From the NCBI GenBank assembly GCA_964629015.1, contig CAZVMN010000008.1, positions 127,342-191,341 of the forward strand: DNA of 64,000 bases, in the 5' to 3' direction. The notes under the pieces were generated by a model. It ran no database searches, was not told where the DNA came from, and saw only the letters and a program-made list of their open reading frames with translations. This DNA is from Oceanococcus sp964629015 (GTDB taxonomy: Bacteria; Pseudomonadota; Gammaproteobacteria; Nevskiales; Oceanococcaceae). Below, in pieces: positions 7,745 to 16,550 of the stretch. Both the position numbers and the translations under genes were made by a program. Numbering within the stretch: position 1 is the stretch's first letter; each line of letters begins with the position of its first letter.

Positions 7745-9886
7745 TCAATTCGCGGCTTGCGGGCAGTTACCGCCGAGCGGTAGGCAAGCCCCGTTGCTGG
7801 CCAGGAAATTGGCCACCTGACGTTGCATTTCCACAAACACCGCGTCGTCCGTGGGATTGGCCGTCGTGGGTTGCAAAATGCTGCCGTGGTTACCGCTATC
7901 AAAGCGCACAAGTTCGCTGCCTCCGGTGAGTACCGAGGGGCTGCTGAGGGGAGGGCTGATATCGGTGCCTGTCAGACCCATCACGCGGGCAAGCGGTTCG
8001 GTGCCGGACAACAGGCCCGGGATGAAGACATTGTCGCCGTCGGCGGTGTTGGGGACGACGCTGTCACCGACCACCTCGATCATGTGGATGGCGCGATCAG
8101 CTCCTGCAGCAGAGGCCCAATTGATGGGGTCTGCCGGATCAACAGCGAGTTGAGCGAAGCGCAGGAAGATTTCGTAGGTGTCGGTGCCCTTGACGATACC
8201 TGCGGCTTCCAGACCGCCAGCCACAACCGGGCCGAAGGTAGCCGAGGCATCCAGCAATTTGCCGATGCCGCCGCCGGGCATGGCCAGACTGGCCGCCTTG
8301 ATCTCGTCATTGGCGCCGAGCAAGGTGGTGCCGACGATGCCGCCCAGCGAGTGACCGAGGAAGTGCACCCGGTTGGTGTTGATCACGTCATCCGGATCTG
8401 CGCCGAGGACCAGATTGTCCAGCGAGCGAATCAGATGAACCTGATCAACCACCGATTGGCGAATGTTGTCGCGCGAGGTGATCGGGCTGGTCAAATTGAT
8501 GAAGTGAGCGCCAGAGTCGTCGACAGTGCCGTCGCCATCCAGATCCGCATCGAAGGTGCGTTCGGTGGTCCCGGCGACGCGCAAGGGATGCCCTGGTGGC
8601 AGGCCATGCAAAGGTTGGTCGATGGCCACCGTGACAAAGCCTGCGGCGGACAGCGCGCCAGCAATCCCGAACATCTGTGAACGGTTGCCAGTGATGCCGT
8701 GCAAGAACACCACAACCGGCCAGCCGCCGGCTGGCGCGTCACCCTGCGGGCGTGCCAAAACCAGAGGAACCAGCTGATCAGCCTGCTTTTCCGGCACCGG
8801 ATAGCACAGCGTGGTGCTGCTGGGAGGCAGCAGGGCTTCACACGGTGCGCCGGTTCCCGGGTGAACGACACCGGCGCTGATCACGCCGTTGTTGTGCCAC
8901 ACCGAGGTGTTGATGTTTTCAGCGCCGGGTGCGTGGTAATAGGGCAGATTCAAAGCACCGACATAAACCAACGGATTGTTGGCTTCGGGCAGCGGCAAGG
9001 GTTCTGCGGGGCTACCGAGCAACTGGTCCAGTGTCAGCCCGCTGGGCTGAGCCTGAATCAATTGCGCTTGTGCGTCGGCGTTGAGTGCATTGAGTGTCGG
9101 TGTGATCGACTGGGTGGTGAACGACCAGGCCAGCACCAGATCATCGCGATCGATCTCCCCTCGAGAGTTGGGCGCCAGTGCCGAGAGCTGTTGCAGGCCT
9201 CCAACGACCGGGGCGATGAAGCTGGCCTGGAGCTGATCCAGTGCCGGTATCAGGTCGGTGCGGCCGAATTGATTGAGCGCCGCCAACAAAGTGCTGGTGG
9301 TTTGCTCGCTGAACGGTGTGTCGGTATTCAGCGCGTTGAACAGATCGGCGGGGATAGCTGGTGCGCCCGCTGGGCTTCGCAGCTCGCGGGTCAGACCGAC
9401 CAGATAACGTGTCGATTCCTGCAACGGCTTGGTCCAGTGAATCACCAAGCGTGGGCTGAGCCGTGAAACTGGCGACAGAGTGACTTCAAAGTCTTCGCCG
9501 GGGATCAGTTCCCGAGCGCGCTGACTGTCGAAGATGCGAATGCCATTGGGCGCTTGCGCGATATCCACCTTGCCTTGCAGGTTGGTGAACATGGTGGCGG
9601 TGGTTGACCAGCCGTCAGCGAGACCCCAGCCGGGGATGGCGGCGAGCGAACCGGCAGGTGCCAACGTCCCGTCGGCGTTGTTGTCGGGGTTGTCATCCTG
9701 GCCTGTTTCGCGACCAAACAGCAGGTCGATGGGCAGGGGCAGAATCGCACCGGTCGTATTGGTGGGTAACACCACCGGGTCAAACAAGGGCTTGGGACCG
9801 AAATCGTCATCGGTCCGCAGACCGTTGTCATCCGGACTGCATGCAGCCAAAGCCAGCATCATGCCGGCAGCCAGTAATGCTCTCAT
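7745..9886 (-). CDS. Pla-1/VolA-type surface lipase (lipoprotein)
   Basis: A 713-aa predicted lipoprotein: the signal peptide ends in a lipobox (ALAAC, Cys16). The N-terminal half matches the bacterial virulence-factor lipase N-terminal domain of the Pla-1/cef and Vibrio VolA family. The C-terminal half is an alpha/beta hydrolase with the nucleophile elbow GHSLGG (about 510-515, Ser512), an upstream oxyanion region (VVFLHGITG) and a candidate catalytic His in GNHGS near the end. VolA is a surface lysophospholipase that frees fatty acids for uptake through a FadL-type channel. Here the downstream partner is a DUF1302 barrel instead. No promoter is obvious in the 125 bp on its 5' side. Confidence 0.85.
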   Translation of the reverse strand: MRALLAAGMMLALAACSPDDNGLRTDDDFGPKPLFDPVVLPTNTTGAILPLPIDLLFGRETGQDDNPDNNADGTLAPAGSLAAIPGWGLADGWSTTATMFTNLQGKVDIAQAPNGIRIFDSQRARELIPGEDFEVTLSPVSRLSPRLVIHWTKPLQESTRYLVGLTRELRSPAGAPAIPADLFNALNTDTPFSEQTTSTLLAALNQFGRTDLIPALDQLQASFIAPVVGGLQQLSALAPNSRGEIDRDDLVLAWSFTTQSITPTLNALNADAQAQLIQAQPSGLTLDQLLGSPAEPLPLPEANNPLVYVGALNLPYYHAPGAENINTSVWHNNGVISAGVVHPGTGAPCEALLPPSSTTLCYPVPEKQADQLVPLVLARPQGDAPAGGWPVVVFLHGITGNRSQMFGIAGALSAAGFVTVAIDQPLHGLPPGHPLRVAGTTERTFDADLDGDGTVDDSGAHFINLTSPITSRDNIRQSVVDQVHLIRSLDNLVLGADPDDVINTNRVHFLGHSLGGIVGTTLLGANDEIKAASLAMPGGGIGKLLDASATFGPVVAGGLEAAGIVKGTDTYEIFLRFAQLAVDPADPINWASAAGADRAIHMIEVVGDSVVPNTADGDNVFIPGLLSGTEPLARVMGLTGTDISPPLSSPSVLTGGSELVRFDSGNHGSILQPTTANPTDDAVFVEMQRQVANFLASNGACLPLGGNCPQAAN

Positions 9887-9986
9887 GGTGTCTCCCCATG
9901 CTGTGTAATGTGGTGTCAGCGGATCTAGTGTGTTTTTGCCGACGTGAAGAGAATATGAATAGGCAGCCTCGAAGTCTGTAAGTCGC

Positions 9987-10002
9987 GCGGTTATCCAACC
10001 GC
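9987..10002. terminator. Small stem-loop after msrQ
   Basis: A 6-bp stem (GCGGTT/AACCGC) with a 4-base loop lies just past the msrQ stop codon, in the 125-bp gap before the lipase gene. There is no T-tract on the transcript side, so termination is uncertain. Confidence 0.3.
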
Positions 10003-10011
10003 AAGAAAATC

Positions 10012-10593
10012 CTACGCTCGGCGCAGCCGAACGGCAAACAGGGCTAGCAGCAGGGTGAGATAGATGAACGGCTCAGGTTCATTGACTTTGACCTTCCAGA
10101 TGAAATGCACACACGCCAGTAGGGCGGCCGGATAGACCAATCGGTGTAGACGTTTCCAGTTGCGCTTGAGGCGGCGTTGCCAGCCGCGCGTAGAGGTTAT
10201 GGCCAGAGGTGTGAGCAGCACCAACGCGGCAAATCCGACCGTGATATACGGGCGTTCCAGGACCTCTTCACCCAATCTGCTGAGCGACAGACTCAGGTCG
10301 AAAACCAGATACACCGCAAAGTGACAGAGCAGGTAAAAGAAGCTCCACAGGCCGAGCTGACGTCGAATCTGGATTGGCCAACGCCACTGAAACAGGCGTT
10401 GCAACGGCGTCATCGCCAGGGTCACCAACAGCAGACGCAACGCCCACAGGCCGCTGTGATGGGTCAGGGTTTCAATTGGGTTGACGCCCAGATTTGCGCT
10501 GGCGATCCACCACATGGCCTGGCCCAGTGGGATGGCGCACAGGGCAAAGCAAAGCAAGCGGATGTGCCCGACCGACGGGCGCCAAGCTGGCAT
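10012..10593 (-). CDS. msrQ: Protein-methionine-sulfoxide reductase, heme-binding membrane subunit
   Basis: MsrQ (YedZ family, 193 aa) is a polytopic inner-membrane heme protein that passes electrons from the respiratory chain to periplasmic MsrP. About six hydrophobic segments are visible, with conserved His residues in HHSGLW, CHFAVYLVFDLSL and HRLVYPAALLACVHF. The start ATG at 10593 overlaps the msrP stop by 1 base within ATGA, so the two are translationally coupled. Length and order match the standard msrPQ operon, which repairs oxidised methionines in envelope proteins. Confidence 0.95.
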   Translation of the reverse strand: MPAWRPSVGHIRLLCFALCAIPLGQAMWWIASANLGVNPIETLTHHSGLWALRLLLVTLAMTPLQRLFQWRWPIQIRRQLGLWSFFYLLCHFAVYLVFDLSLSLSRLGEEVLERPYITVGFAALVLLTPLAITSTRGWQRRLKRNWKRLHRLVYPAALLACVHFIWKVKVNEPEPFIYLTLLLALFAVRLRRA

Positions 10594-11555
10594 CAGTAGT
10601 ACTTGCGCAGATCCATGCCGTCGTAAAGACCGGCCACCTGTTCGGCGTAGCCGTTGAACATCAGTGTGTCGCGCTTGAACAACTCACCGATACGGCGCTC
10701 GCGGGCCTGCGACCAACGCGGATGGTCCACCTTGGGATTCACGTTGGCGTAGAAGCCGTACTCACGAGGTTGCAGCATATTCCAGGTGGTTTTGGGTTCG
10801 TTGCGGCTGAAGCGAATGCGGACGATGGATTTGATGCTTTTGAAACCGTACTTCCAGGGCACGACCAGCCGCATCGGTGCGCCGTTCTGACGCGGTAGCG
10901 GTTTGCCGTAAAGGCCGGTTGCCATGAACGCCAGTGGGTGCATGGCTTCATCCATGCGCAGACCTTCGCGATACGGCCAATCGATTCCCGAGGCGTCGAG
11001 GCGCATCTCATCAGGTTTGACTGCGGTTTCAAACGCGACGTATTTGGCTTTGTCATTGGGGGCAAAACGCTGCAGCAAAGCGCTCAGTTCAAACCCTCGC
11101 CAGGGGATCACCATCGACCAGCCTTCAACGCAACGCAGGCGGTAGATACGCTCTTCGTGCGGCATGTCTTTGATCAGCGCATGCAGGTCAAACTCGCCGC
11201 CCGCGTCGCATTCGCCATCGACGCGCAAGGTCCACGGCTTCAGCGACAAGGTGTGGGCAAACCGCGCCGGGTCGCTCTTGCCGGTGCCGAATTCGTAAAA
11301 ATTGTTGTAGCTGGTGATGTCCTCGAAGCTATTGAGGGCTTCGCCCGCGGCAAAATCCAGGCGCCCATCGCGCTGCGAGGTTTTGCCCAGCGGTTGTGGA
11401 CTGGCAGCGGGTGGCTCCTCGGCACGGCTCAGGCAAGCCGGTGCTGCCAGTGTGGCAAGCGAGCCTGCGGCCAGCTGCATGAAGCGGCGACGATCCCAGA
11501 ACAGAGCTTCCGGTGTGATTTCGCTGCGTGAGGGCTGTGGGATTTTTGCTTTCAT
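10593..11555 (-). CDS. msrP: Protein-methionine-sulfoxide reductase, molybdopterin catalytic subunit
   Basis: MsrP (YedY, 320 aa) is the periplasmic molybdenum-cofactor enzyme that reduces methionine sulfoxide in proteins. The N-terminus has a twin-arginine signal (DRRRFMQLA, residues 21-29) followed by a hydrophobic stretch, consistent with Tat export of the folded cofactor protein. The molybdenum-ligating cysteine is in YRLRCVEGWSMVIPW. The C-terminal half contains the conserved GAPMRLVVPWKYGFKSIKSI core. msrQ follows with a 1-base stop/start overlap. No two-component hypochlorite sensor such as yedVW lies next to it. Confidence 0.96.
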   Translation of the reverse strand: MKAKIPQPSRSEITPEALFWDRRRFMQLAAGSLATLAAPACLSRAEEPPAASPQPLGKTSQRDGRLDFAAGEALNSFEDITSYNNFYEFGTGKSDPARFAHTLSLKPWTLRVDGECDAGGEFDLHALIKDMPHEERIYRLRCVEGWSMVIPWRGFELSALLQRFAPNDKAKYVAFETAVKPDEMRLDASGIDWPYREGLRMDEAMHPLAFMATGLYGKPLPRQNGAPMRLVVPWKYGFKSIKSIVRIRFSRNEPKTTWNMLQPREYGFYANVNPKVDHPRWSQARERRIGELFKRDTLMFNGYAEQVAGLYDGMDLRKYY

Positions 11556-11654
11556 GCCGATATAGACCGGGCAAATCGGATTTGTGTTTCATCCTGCCGC
11601 AAATGCGGATCAGATGATGGCATGCATCGACGCAATCGATGCTTCCCCTACAAT

Positions 11655-12062
11655 ATGCCCATGACTTTTGAAGACTTGAAAGCCAGCTTTTCCCTGATGG
11701 GATCGTGGGAGGAGCGCTACGGGCTGATTATCGATCTCGGGCGCCAGCTTGAGCCGCTGCCGCAGGAGGCTTATGTCGAGGCTAACAAGGTGCGCGGCTG
11801 CATGAGCCAGGTGTGGATGATCTCGGAAACCCAGCCCGACGGTCGCATCGTGATTCATGGTGATTCCGATGCGCACATCGTCAAGGGGCTGATCGCGGTG
11901 CTGCTGATGATCTACTCGGGCAAAACGCCGGAAGAAATTGGCCAGATCGACATCAAAAGTGTATTTGCCGAACTCGGCTTGGAGCAGCACATCAGCGCCA
12001 ACCGCCGCAACGGTTTTTACGCCATGGTCGAGCGTATCGGGCAGATGGCAAAGAGCGGCTGA
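11655..12062 (+). CDS. SufE family cysteine desulfurase activator
   Basis: A 135-aa SufE/CsdE-type protein that accepts persulfide sulfur from a cysteine desulfurase and passes it on for Fe-S or thiol transfer. The conserved acceptor cysteine is in VRGCMSQVW (near residue 52), and the C-terminal region (SANRRNGFYAMVERI) is typical. The start may be the ATG at 11655 or 11661, two codons later; no Shine-Dalgarno sequence decides between them. It stands alone, without sufS, csdA or other suf genes nearby, so SufE cannot be told from CsdE by context. Confidence 0.9.
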   Translation: MPMTFEDLKASFSLMGSWEERYGLIIDLGRQLEPLPQEAYVEANKVRGCMSQVWMISETQPDGRIVIHGDSDAHIVKGLIAVLLMIYSGKTPEEIGQIDIKSVFAELGLEQHISANRRNGFYAMVERIGQMAKSG

Positions 12063-12075
12063 GCTTGTCGTGCTG

Positions 12076-12102
12076 GGGTCTGTGCATGGTCAGCACAGAC
12101 CC
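12076..12102. terminator. Perfect 10-bp stem-loop between convergent sufE-like and nfeD genes
   Basis: GGGTCTGTGC and its exact complement GCACAGACCC flank a 7-base loop in the 56-bp gap between convergent genes. The placement suits a bidirectional terminator. No T-run follows on either side, so it could instead be a Rho-associated or mRNA-stabilising hairpin. Confidence 0.5.
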
Positions 12103-12118
12103 TCGGCGTGCGGCCTGA

Positions 12119-12571
12119 TCAGTCGGCCGCGTCGACCTGCAATGTCGTGCCATTGACGGCCAACACGCGCACCACGCTGCCCTGCGGCAGGTCGGGACCG
12201 GTACAGCGCCAGGTGGAATCGGCCACCTTGACCCGACCCACGCCATCCTGGATGGCCGTGGCGAGCTGCAGAGTGCGCCCGACCAGATGCTGGCCGGGGT
12301 GATTGAGCTGGCTCGCCGCATCGTCTTCCGGAGACGGTGGGTTGCGCTTCTGATATACCTTGAAAACCACCGTGCAACTCACCGCCAACACGCTGAAGAT
12401 GATCATCTGAGCATCCAGGCTCAGATTCGTACCCAAGCTGATGAAGCCGGTGACCAGAGCGGCGACGCCGAACCAAAGCAACACAGCACCCGGAATAAAG
12501 GCCTCCAGCGCGATGAGCAGAATGCCCGCGCTGAACCAGTACCAATAAACGTTGGCTTGATCCAGTTCCAT
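12119..12571 (-). CDS. NfeD-like membrane protein
   Basis: A 150-aa NfeD-family protein (YbbK type). Two to three hydrophobic segments occupy residues 10-80, followed by a soluble OB-fold domain (about 93-150) with the family pattern LVGRTLQL and GVGRVKV. NfeD proteins work with SPFH/stomatin proteins in membrane microdomains; the exact biochemical job is unsettled. It lies 2 bp downstream of the SPFH gene qmcA in the same direction, which is the usual pair. Confidence 0.9.
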   Translation of the reverse strand: MELDQANVYWYWFSAGILLIALEAFIPGAVLLWFGVAALVTGFISLGTNLSLDAQMIIFSVLAVSCTVVFKVYQKRNPPSPEDDAASQLNHPGQHLVGRTLQLATAIQDGVGRVKVADSTWRCTGPDLPQGSVVRVLAVNGTTLQVDAAD

Positions 12572-12573
12572 GG

Positions 12574-13488
12574 TCAGGCCTTGGGTTTGTCGCTTATCGA
12601 GCCGAGCAGCTCTTTGACGCCGCCCAGGGAGCCAATCAAATTGCTGGCTTCCAGTGGAAGCAGTATGACTTTCTGGTTGGGGGCCGCGCCGATATCACGC
12701 AAGGCCTCGGTGTATTTTTGAGCGACGAAGTAATTGATCGCTTTGACATCGCCTTCGGCGATGGCCAGGGACACATCGCGCGTGGCTTTGGCTTCGGCTT
12801 GGGCCAAACGCTCTCGCGCTTCGGCGTCGCGCTGGGCTGCTTCCAGGCGGCCTTCCGCCTCGAGAATCATCGCGCGCTTTTCCCCTTCGGCTTTTTTGAT
12901 TTCGGCTTCGCGATGGCCTTCCGCCTCGAGAATGTTGGCGCGCTTTTCGCGCTCTGCCTTCATCTGGCGGGCCATCGAATCGACCAGGTCGGTGGGTGGT
13001 GAAATGTCTTTGATCTCGACGCGTTTGACCTGCGTGCCCCAGGCCTCGGAGGCTTCATCGATAATCTTGAGGAGTTTGATGTTGATTTCGTCACGGCGTG
13101 ACAGGGCTTCATCCAGATCCATTTCACCCAGCACGGAACGGATCGAGGTCATGGCCAGATTGACCACCGCGCGCATCAGGTCGCGCACTTCATATGCGGC
13201 GCGTGCTGCGTCCGCCACCACGATGTAGACCACGCCATCCACACTGACCTGAGCGTTGTCACGGGTGATGACATCCTGGCTGGGAATGTCGATCACCTGC
13301 TCCATCACATTGATCTTGTGGCCGATGCGATCGACGATCGGCATGATGAAGTGCAGACCCGGTTCCAGCGTCCGGGTGAAACGGCCAAAGCGTTCTACCG
13401 TATAGCGATGGCCTTGCGAAACCACCTTGACCCCGAGAAAGACGCCGACAACGGCGAGCACCAACATGGCGATAACGAAACTGGTCAT
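12574..13488 (-). CDS. qmcA: SPFH/band 7 membrane protein (QmcA type)
   Basis: A 304-aa stomatin-like protein with one N-terminal transmembrane helix (about 4-24), an SPFH domain (about 25-190; conserved ERFGRFTRTLEPGLHF), and a long charged Glu/Ala/Lys/Arg coiled coil (about 185-250). SPFH proteins form large ring assemblies that organise membrane domains and help control proteases such as FtsH. With the nfeD-like gene 2 bp downstream it forms the standard ybbK/ybbJ-type operon. Confidence 0.92.
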   Translation of the reverse strand: MTSFVIAMLVLAVVGVFLGVKVVSQGHRYTVERFGRFTRTLEPGLHFIMPIVDRIGHKINVMEQVIDIPSQDVITRDNAQVSVDGVVYIVVADAARAAYEVRDLMRAVVNLAMTSIRSVLGEMDLDEALSRRDEINIKLLKIIDEASEAWGTQVKRVEIKDISPPTDLVDSMARQMKAEREKRANILEAEGHREAEIKKAEGEKRAMILEAEGRLEAAQRDAEARERLAQAEAKATRDVSLAIAEGDVKAINYFVAQKYTEALRDIGAAPNQKVILLPLEASNLIGSLGGVKELLGSISDKPKA

Positions 13489-13644
13489 TAGGGTTCCCCT
13501 GTTTACATGGGCTTCGCTGGCCCGAGAGATGTTTGTCCGGCCGCTTGTCCGGGTTCATCGAAGTGTAGACTAATAGCATATGGCAACAGTCCAATCGGGA
13601 CTTTTACCATCGAAATATGACTGGAATTCGCTGCGGACAGTCAC

Positions 13645-14805
13645 GTGCCTGATCTTTTCCACACCATTGAAGCCGTTCTGGTTGCCGTTTTTGGGGCGGC
13701 GGCTTTGTGGGCGTTGCTTCGATTGCGCGAGCACCTGCAGAGGGCCACGTTTTACTTTGTCATGGCGGTGCTGTTGGCGGGGGCTTTGATGCCGCTGGCC
13801 ACGCTGGTGGTTTCACACAACCTTCAGCACATCATGCTGGGTATCTCTCGCACTTTGTTCGCGGCGGCTCTGTTTGTGGGGTGCCTGGAGGTGTGGCGCA
13901 TCACCAACCTTCTGAACCGACAACTGGCCCGCAAACAGGATGCAGAGCGCCAGCTCACCGAGAATCGTGAGCATCTGCAACGCTTGATCATGCAACGTAC
14001 AGAGGCTTTGCGTTCGGAAATTAGTGAGCGCAGCAAGCTGCAGGAATCCCTGGCCAATTACACCCAGATGCTGGAAAAAGAGCTGCAGGCTGCAGCGCAG
14101 GCGCAAAGCGCGATGCAGACCGAACTGCCGAGCTGTCAGCACCTGCGGGTGGCTGCTCATAGCTTCGCTCGGGATCAGGTCAACGGCGACATGTTTCATG
14201 TTGATCTTCGGCCGGATGGCGATCTGATCGTGATGGTCGGGGATGCCATGGGGCATGGGGCTGCGGCGGGCTTCATGACCGTGCTGGTGCGCACGGCACT
14301 CAAAACTATGAACCTGGACCGCTCACCCGCGGAGATTCTGTCCGAGCTCAACCGGCTGATGAATGAGCAGGACAGTGGGGTGTATCTGACCGCGGTGTTG
14401 GCGCGCATCAGCCCTGATGGCCGGTGTCAGATCGCTCACGCCGGACATCCCTCATCGATCGTTCTGCGTGGACACGAAACGCTGGAATATCTGCGCGCTG
14501 GCGGCTTCGCCCTGGGTATGTTTGATTTGCCCAGCGTCGATTACACCCAGCAGGAGCTGCACCTCAATCCCGACGACCGCCTGCTGTTGTACACCGATGG
14601 TGTGACCGAGGTGCGCAACGCTGAAGGCAAGGAGTATGGGTGGGATCGTCTCGACGACGCATTGCGCGACAGCGATCCCGCGTCGGTCGAAAACGCGCTG
14701 ATGCAAGTGTTAGAGCACGTCTACGATTTCTGTGGCGATCAACCGATGACGGATGACATCACCTTGTTGCTGGTCGAATACAAGGGCAACGCCGCAGCGG
14801 CTTAG
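13645..14805 (+). CDS. Membrane-anchored PP2C-type (SpoIIE) serine phosphatase
   Basis: A 386-aa protein: three N-terminal hydrophobic segments (about 5-90), a coiled coil (about 95-160) and a SpoIIE/PPM phosphatase domain (about 165-380). Metal-binding aspartates are present in NGDMFHVD, VGDAMGHGAAAGF, YTDGVTE and MTDDIT, so it looks catalytically competent. Such phosphatases usually act on anti-sigma-factor antagonists (STAS proteins) in partner-switching cascades. No STAS protein, anti-sigma kinase or sigma factor gene is adjacent, so the target is unknown. The start is a GTG. Its TAG stop shares TTAG with the convergent gene. Confidence 0.85.
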   Translation: MPDLFHTIEAVLVAVFGAAALWALLRLREHLQRATFYFVMAVLLAGALMPLATLVVSHNLQHIMLGISRTLFAAALFVGCLEVWRITNLLNRQLARKQDAERQLTENREHLQRLIMQRTEALRSEISERSKLQESLANYTQMLEKELQAAAQAQSAMQTELPSCQHLRVAAHSFARDQVNGDMFHVDLRPDGDLIVMVGDAMGHGAAAGFMTVLVRTALKTMNLDRSPAEILSELNRLMNEQDSGVYLTAVLARISPDGRCQIAHAGHPSSIVLRGHETLEYLRAGGFALGMFDLPSVDYTQQELHLNPDDRLLLYTDGVTEVRNAEGKEYGWDRLDDALRDSDPASVENALMQVLEHVYDFCGDQPMTDDITLLLVEYKGNAAAA

Positions 14806-15437
14806 CTGAGCGGCAAAAACCGTATGTGGGCGCCGGGCTCGGCTTGTTTCGCGACCTGAATCAAGTCCGACGCAACCTGCCGCGCGTCGATGGCTCGATA
14901 ACGTTTGAGAGGGCCGGGTAGCAGTGCATTGAGGAGCGGTGCGCAGGCTTGCGCCAAATCTTCCGCGCGGCGGGTTTCGCTACGCTCGCCCAGAAGCAAC
15001 GACGGACGCAAGATCTCCAGGCTGTCGAAGCCCAGTGCGCGCAGAGCGTTTTCCATGCGTCCTTTGACCCGGCTGTAGTGCGATGGCGAGTTGGGGCTGG
15101 CACCCAAGGCGCTGATCACCGCAAAGCCGGGGACACCCGCGGATCTGGCGGCTTCAGCCGTGCTCAAGACATAGTCGTGATCGACCTTGACCAAGCCATC
15201 GCGTCCCGCTTTACCGGTGGTTGTGCCGAGGCAACACAACACGGTGTCGAGATTCTCGCAGCGGGCCTGGTTGGTGAGTTGCTCGAAATCGACTTGTGCC
15301 CACTCCAGGCGGGGGTGAGAAAACGGCGCGGCACGTCGTGCCCACACCCGAACCTCAACCACCGAATCATCGGCGAGCAACTGATCCAGCGCCGCAGCGC
15401 CGACCAGGCCGGTTGCCCCGATCAGGCCGACGCGCAT
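14802..15437 (-). CDS. NAD(P)-binding Rossmann oxidoreductase-like protein
   Basis: A 211-aa short atypical SDR resembling the HTATIP2/YbjT-like NAD(P)H-binding group. The N-terminal GATGLVG loop (residues 7-13) binds the dinucleotide. The conserved CLGTTTGKAG follows (about 69-78), then VISALGASPNS and the YSRVKGRME segment, where Tyr and Lys match the catalytic positions. The substrate is unknown; relatives are annotated only as oxidoreductases. Its stop shares TTAG with the phosphatase gene, and it lies 3 bp after the DAHP synthase gene on the same strand, so the two may be co-transcribed. Confidence 0.8.
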   Translation of the reverse strand: MRVGLIGATGLVGAAALDQLLADDSVVEVRVWARRAAPFSHPRLEWAQVDFEQLTNQARCENLDTVLCCLGTTTGKAGRDGLVKVDHDYVLSTAEAARSAGVPGFAVISALGASPNSPSHYSRVKGRMENALRALGFDSLEILRPSLLLGERSETRRAEDLAQACAPLLNALLPGPLKRYRAIDARQVASDLIQVAKQAEPGAHIRFLPLS

Positions 15438-15440
15438 GGC

Positions 15441-16505
15441 TTAAGCCGCTTTCTTTTGGCGGCGCGTGCGCACCGCCGTGGCCAGCTTGCGCAGCAGCAC
15501 ATCGGTATCGTCCCATCCCAGGCAGGCGTCGGTGATGCTCTGGCCATAGGTGGGGGTGGCGCCCGGTTCGACGTCTTGACGTCCAGCGACCAGATGGCTT
15601 TCCACCATGACGCCGAATATGCGGTTGTCACCGGTGGCGATCTGATTGCCCAGATCCTCGGCCACAATCAGCTGACGCTCGTGATTTTTCTGGCTGTTCG
15701 CATGGCTGCAATCGACCATGATCTTGCTCGGCAGGCCGGCTTTTTCCAACATCGCAGCGGTGGCATCAATATGCTCGGCCTCGTAGTTCGGGCCACTGGA
15801 CCCGCCGCGCAGTATGACGTGGGTTTGATCGTTGCCGGTGGTCTCGAAGATGGAGACGGCGCCAGCCGTGGTCAACGACAGGAAGCGGTGTGGGTTGCGT
15901 GCCGACTGGATGGCGTCCACGGCAACCTTGATGTTGCCTTCTGTGCCGTTCTTGAAACCGACAGCGCAGGACAGCCCGGAACCCATTTCGCGATGCAGCT
16001 GGCTCTCTGTGGTGCGCGCTCCGATGGCGCCCCAGCTGACCAGATCAGAAATGTATTGCGGGGTCAGGATGTCGAGGTATTCGACACCGGCCGGCATGCC
16101 GCTGTCGTTGAGTTCGAGCAGCAGCTTGCGTGCGCTGCGCAGGCCTTTGTCGATCTGGAAACTGTCGTTCAGATCAGGATCGTTGATCAGACCTTTCCAG
16201 CCGACCGTGGTGCGCGGCTTCTCAAAGTACACGCGCATCACGATGACGATATCATCGGCCAATTCTTCGCGCAGACGCGCAAGCTTGTTGGCGTAATCCT
16301 TGGCCGCAGCGGGGTCGTGGATCGAGCATGGTCCGACGATCGCGACGAGGCGGTCGTCCTGACCGTTGAGGACGTTGGCGATAGCATTGCGTGCCTGATC
16401 GACAGTCTCGGCCGCTGCATCGGTCAGCGGGATTTCACTGCGGACGACGTCCGGCGTGGAGACTTCAGTAATCGAGGCGATGCGCAGATTGTCGGTGCGT
16501 TGCAT
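15441..16505 (-). CDS. 3-deoxy-7-phosphoheptulonate (DAHP) synthase, class I
   Basis: A 354-aa AroF/AroG/AroH-type enzyme that condenses phosphoenolpyruvate and erythrose-4-phosphate, the first step of the shikimate pathway. Signature regions are VAIVGPCSIHDP (about 55-66), RVYFEKPRTTVGWKG, GARTTESQLHREM, LRGGSSGPNY and DCSHANSQKNH. Feedback specificity (Phe, Tyr or Trp) cannot be assigned by eye, so I give no isozyme symbol. The ATG at 16505 is preferred over the GTG at 16517. A rossmann-fold gene follows 3 bp downstream; hrpB is divergent. Confidence 0.95.
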   Translation of the reverse strand: MQRTDNLRIASITEVSTPDVVRSEIPLTDAAAETVDQARNAIANVLNGQDDRLVAIVGPCSIHDPAAAKDYANKLARLREELADDIVIVMRVYFEKPRTTVGWKGLINDPDLNDSFQIDKGLRSARKLLLELNDSGMPAGVEYLDILTPQYISDLVSWGAIGARTTESQLHREMGSGLSCAVGFKNGTEGNIKVAVDAIQSARNPHRFLSLTTAGAVSIFETTGNDQTHVILRGGSSGPNYEAEHIDATAAMLEKAGLPSKIMVDCSHANSQKNHERQLIVAEDLGNQIATGDNRIFGVMVESHLVAGRQDVEPGATPTYGQSITDACLGWDDTDVLLRKLATAVRTRRQKKAA

Positions 16506-16550
16506 GATGTTGGGCACAGCCGTGCTTGAGAAAACCCCACATTGTAAGGG

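Noticed and set aside
14949..16529. A 526-codon frame opposite the DAHP synthase and oxidoreductase genes
   Set aside because: It spans two well-supported genes on the other strand and has no motif.
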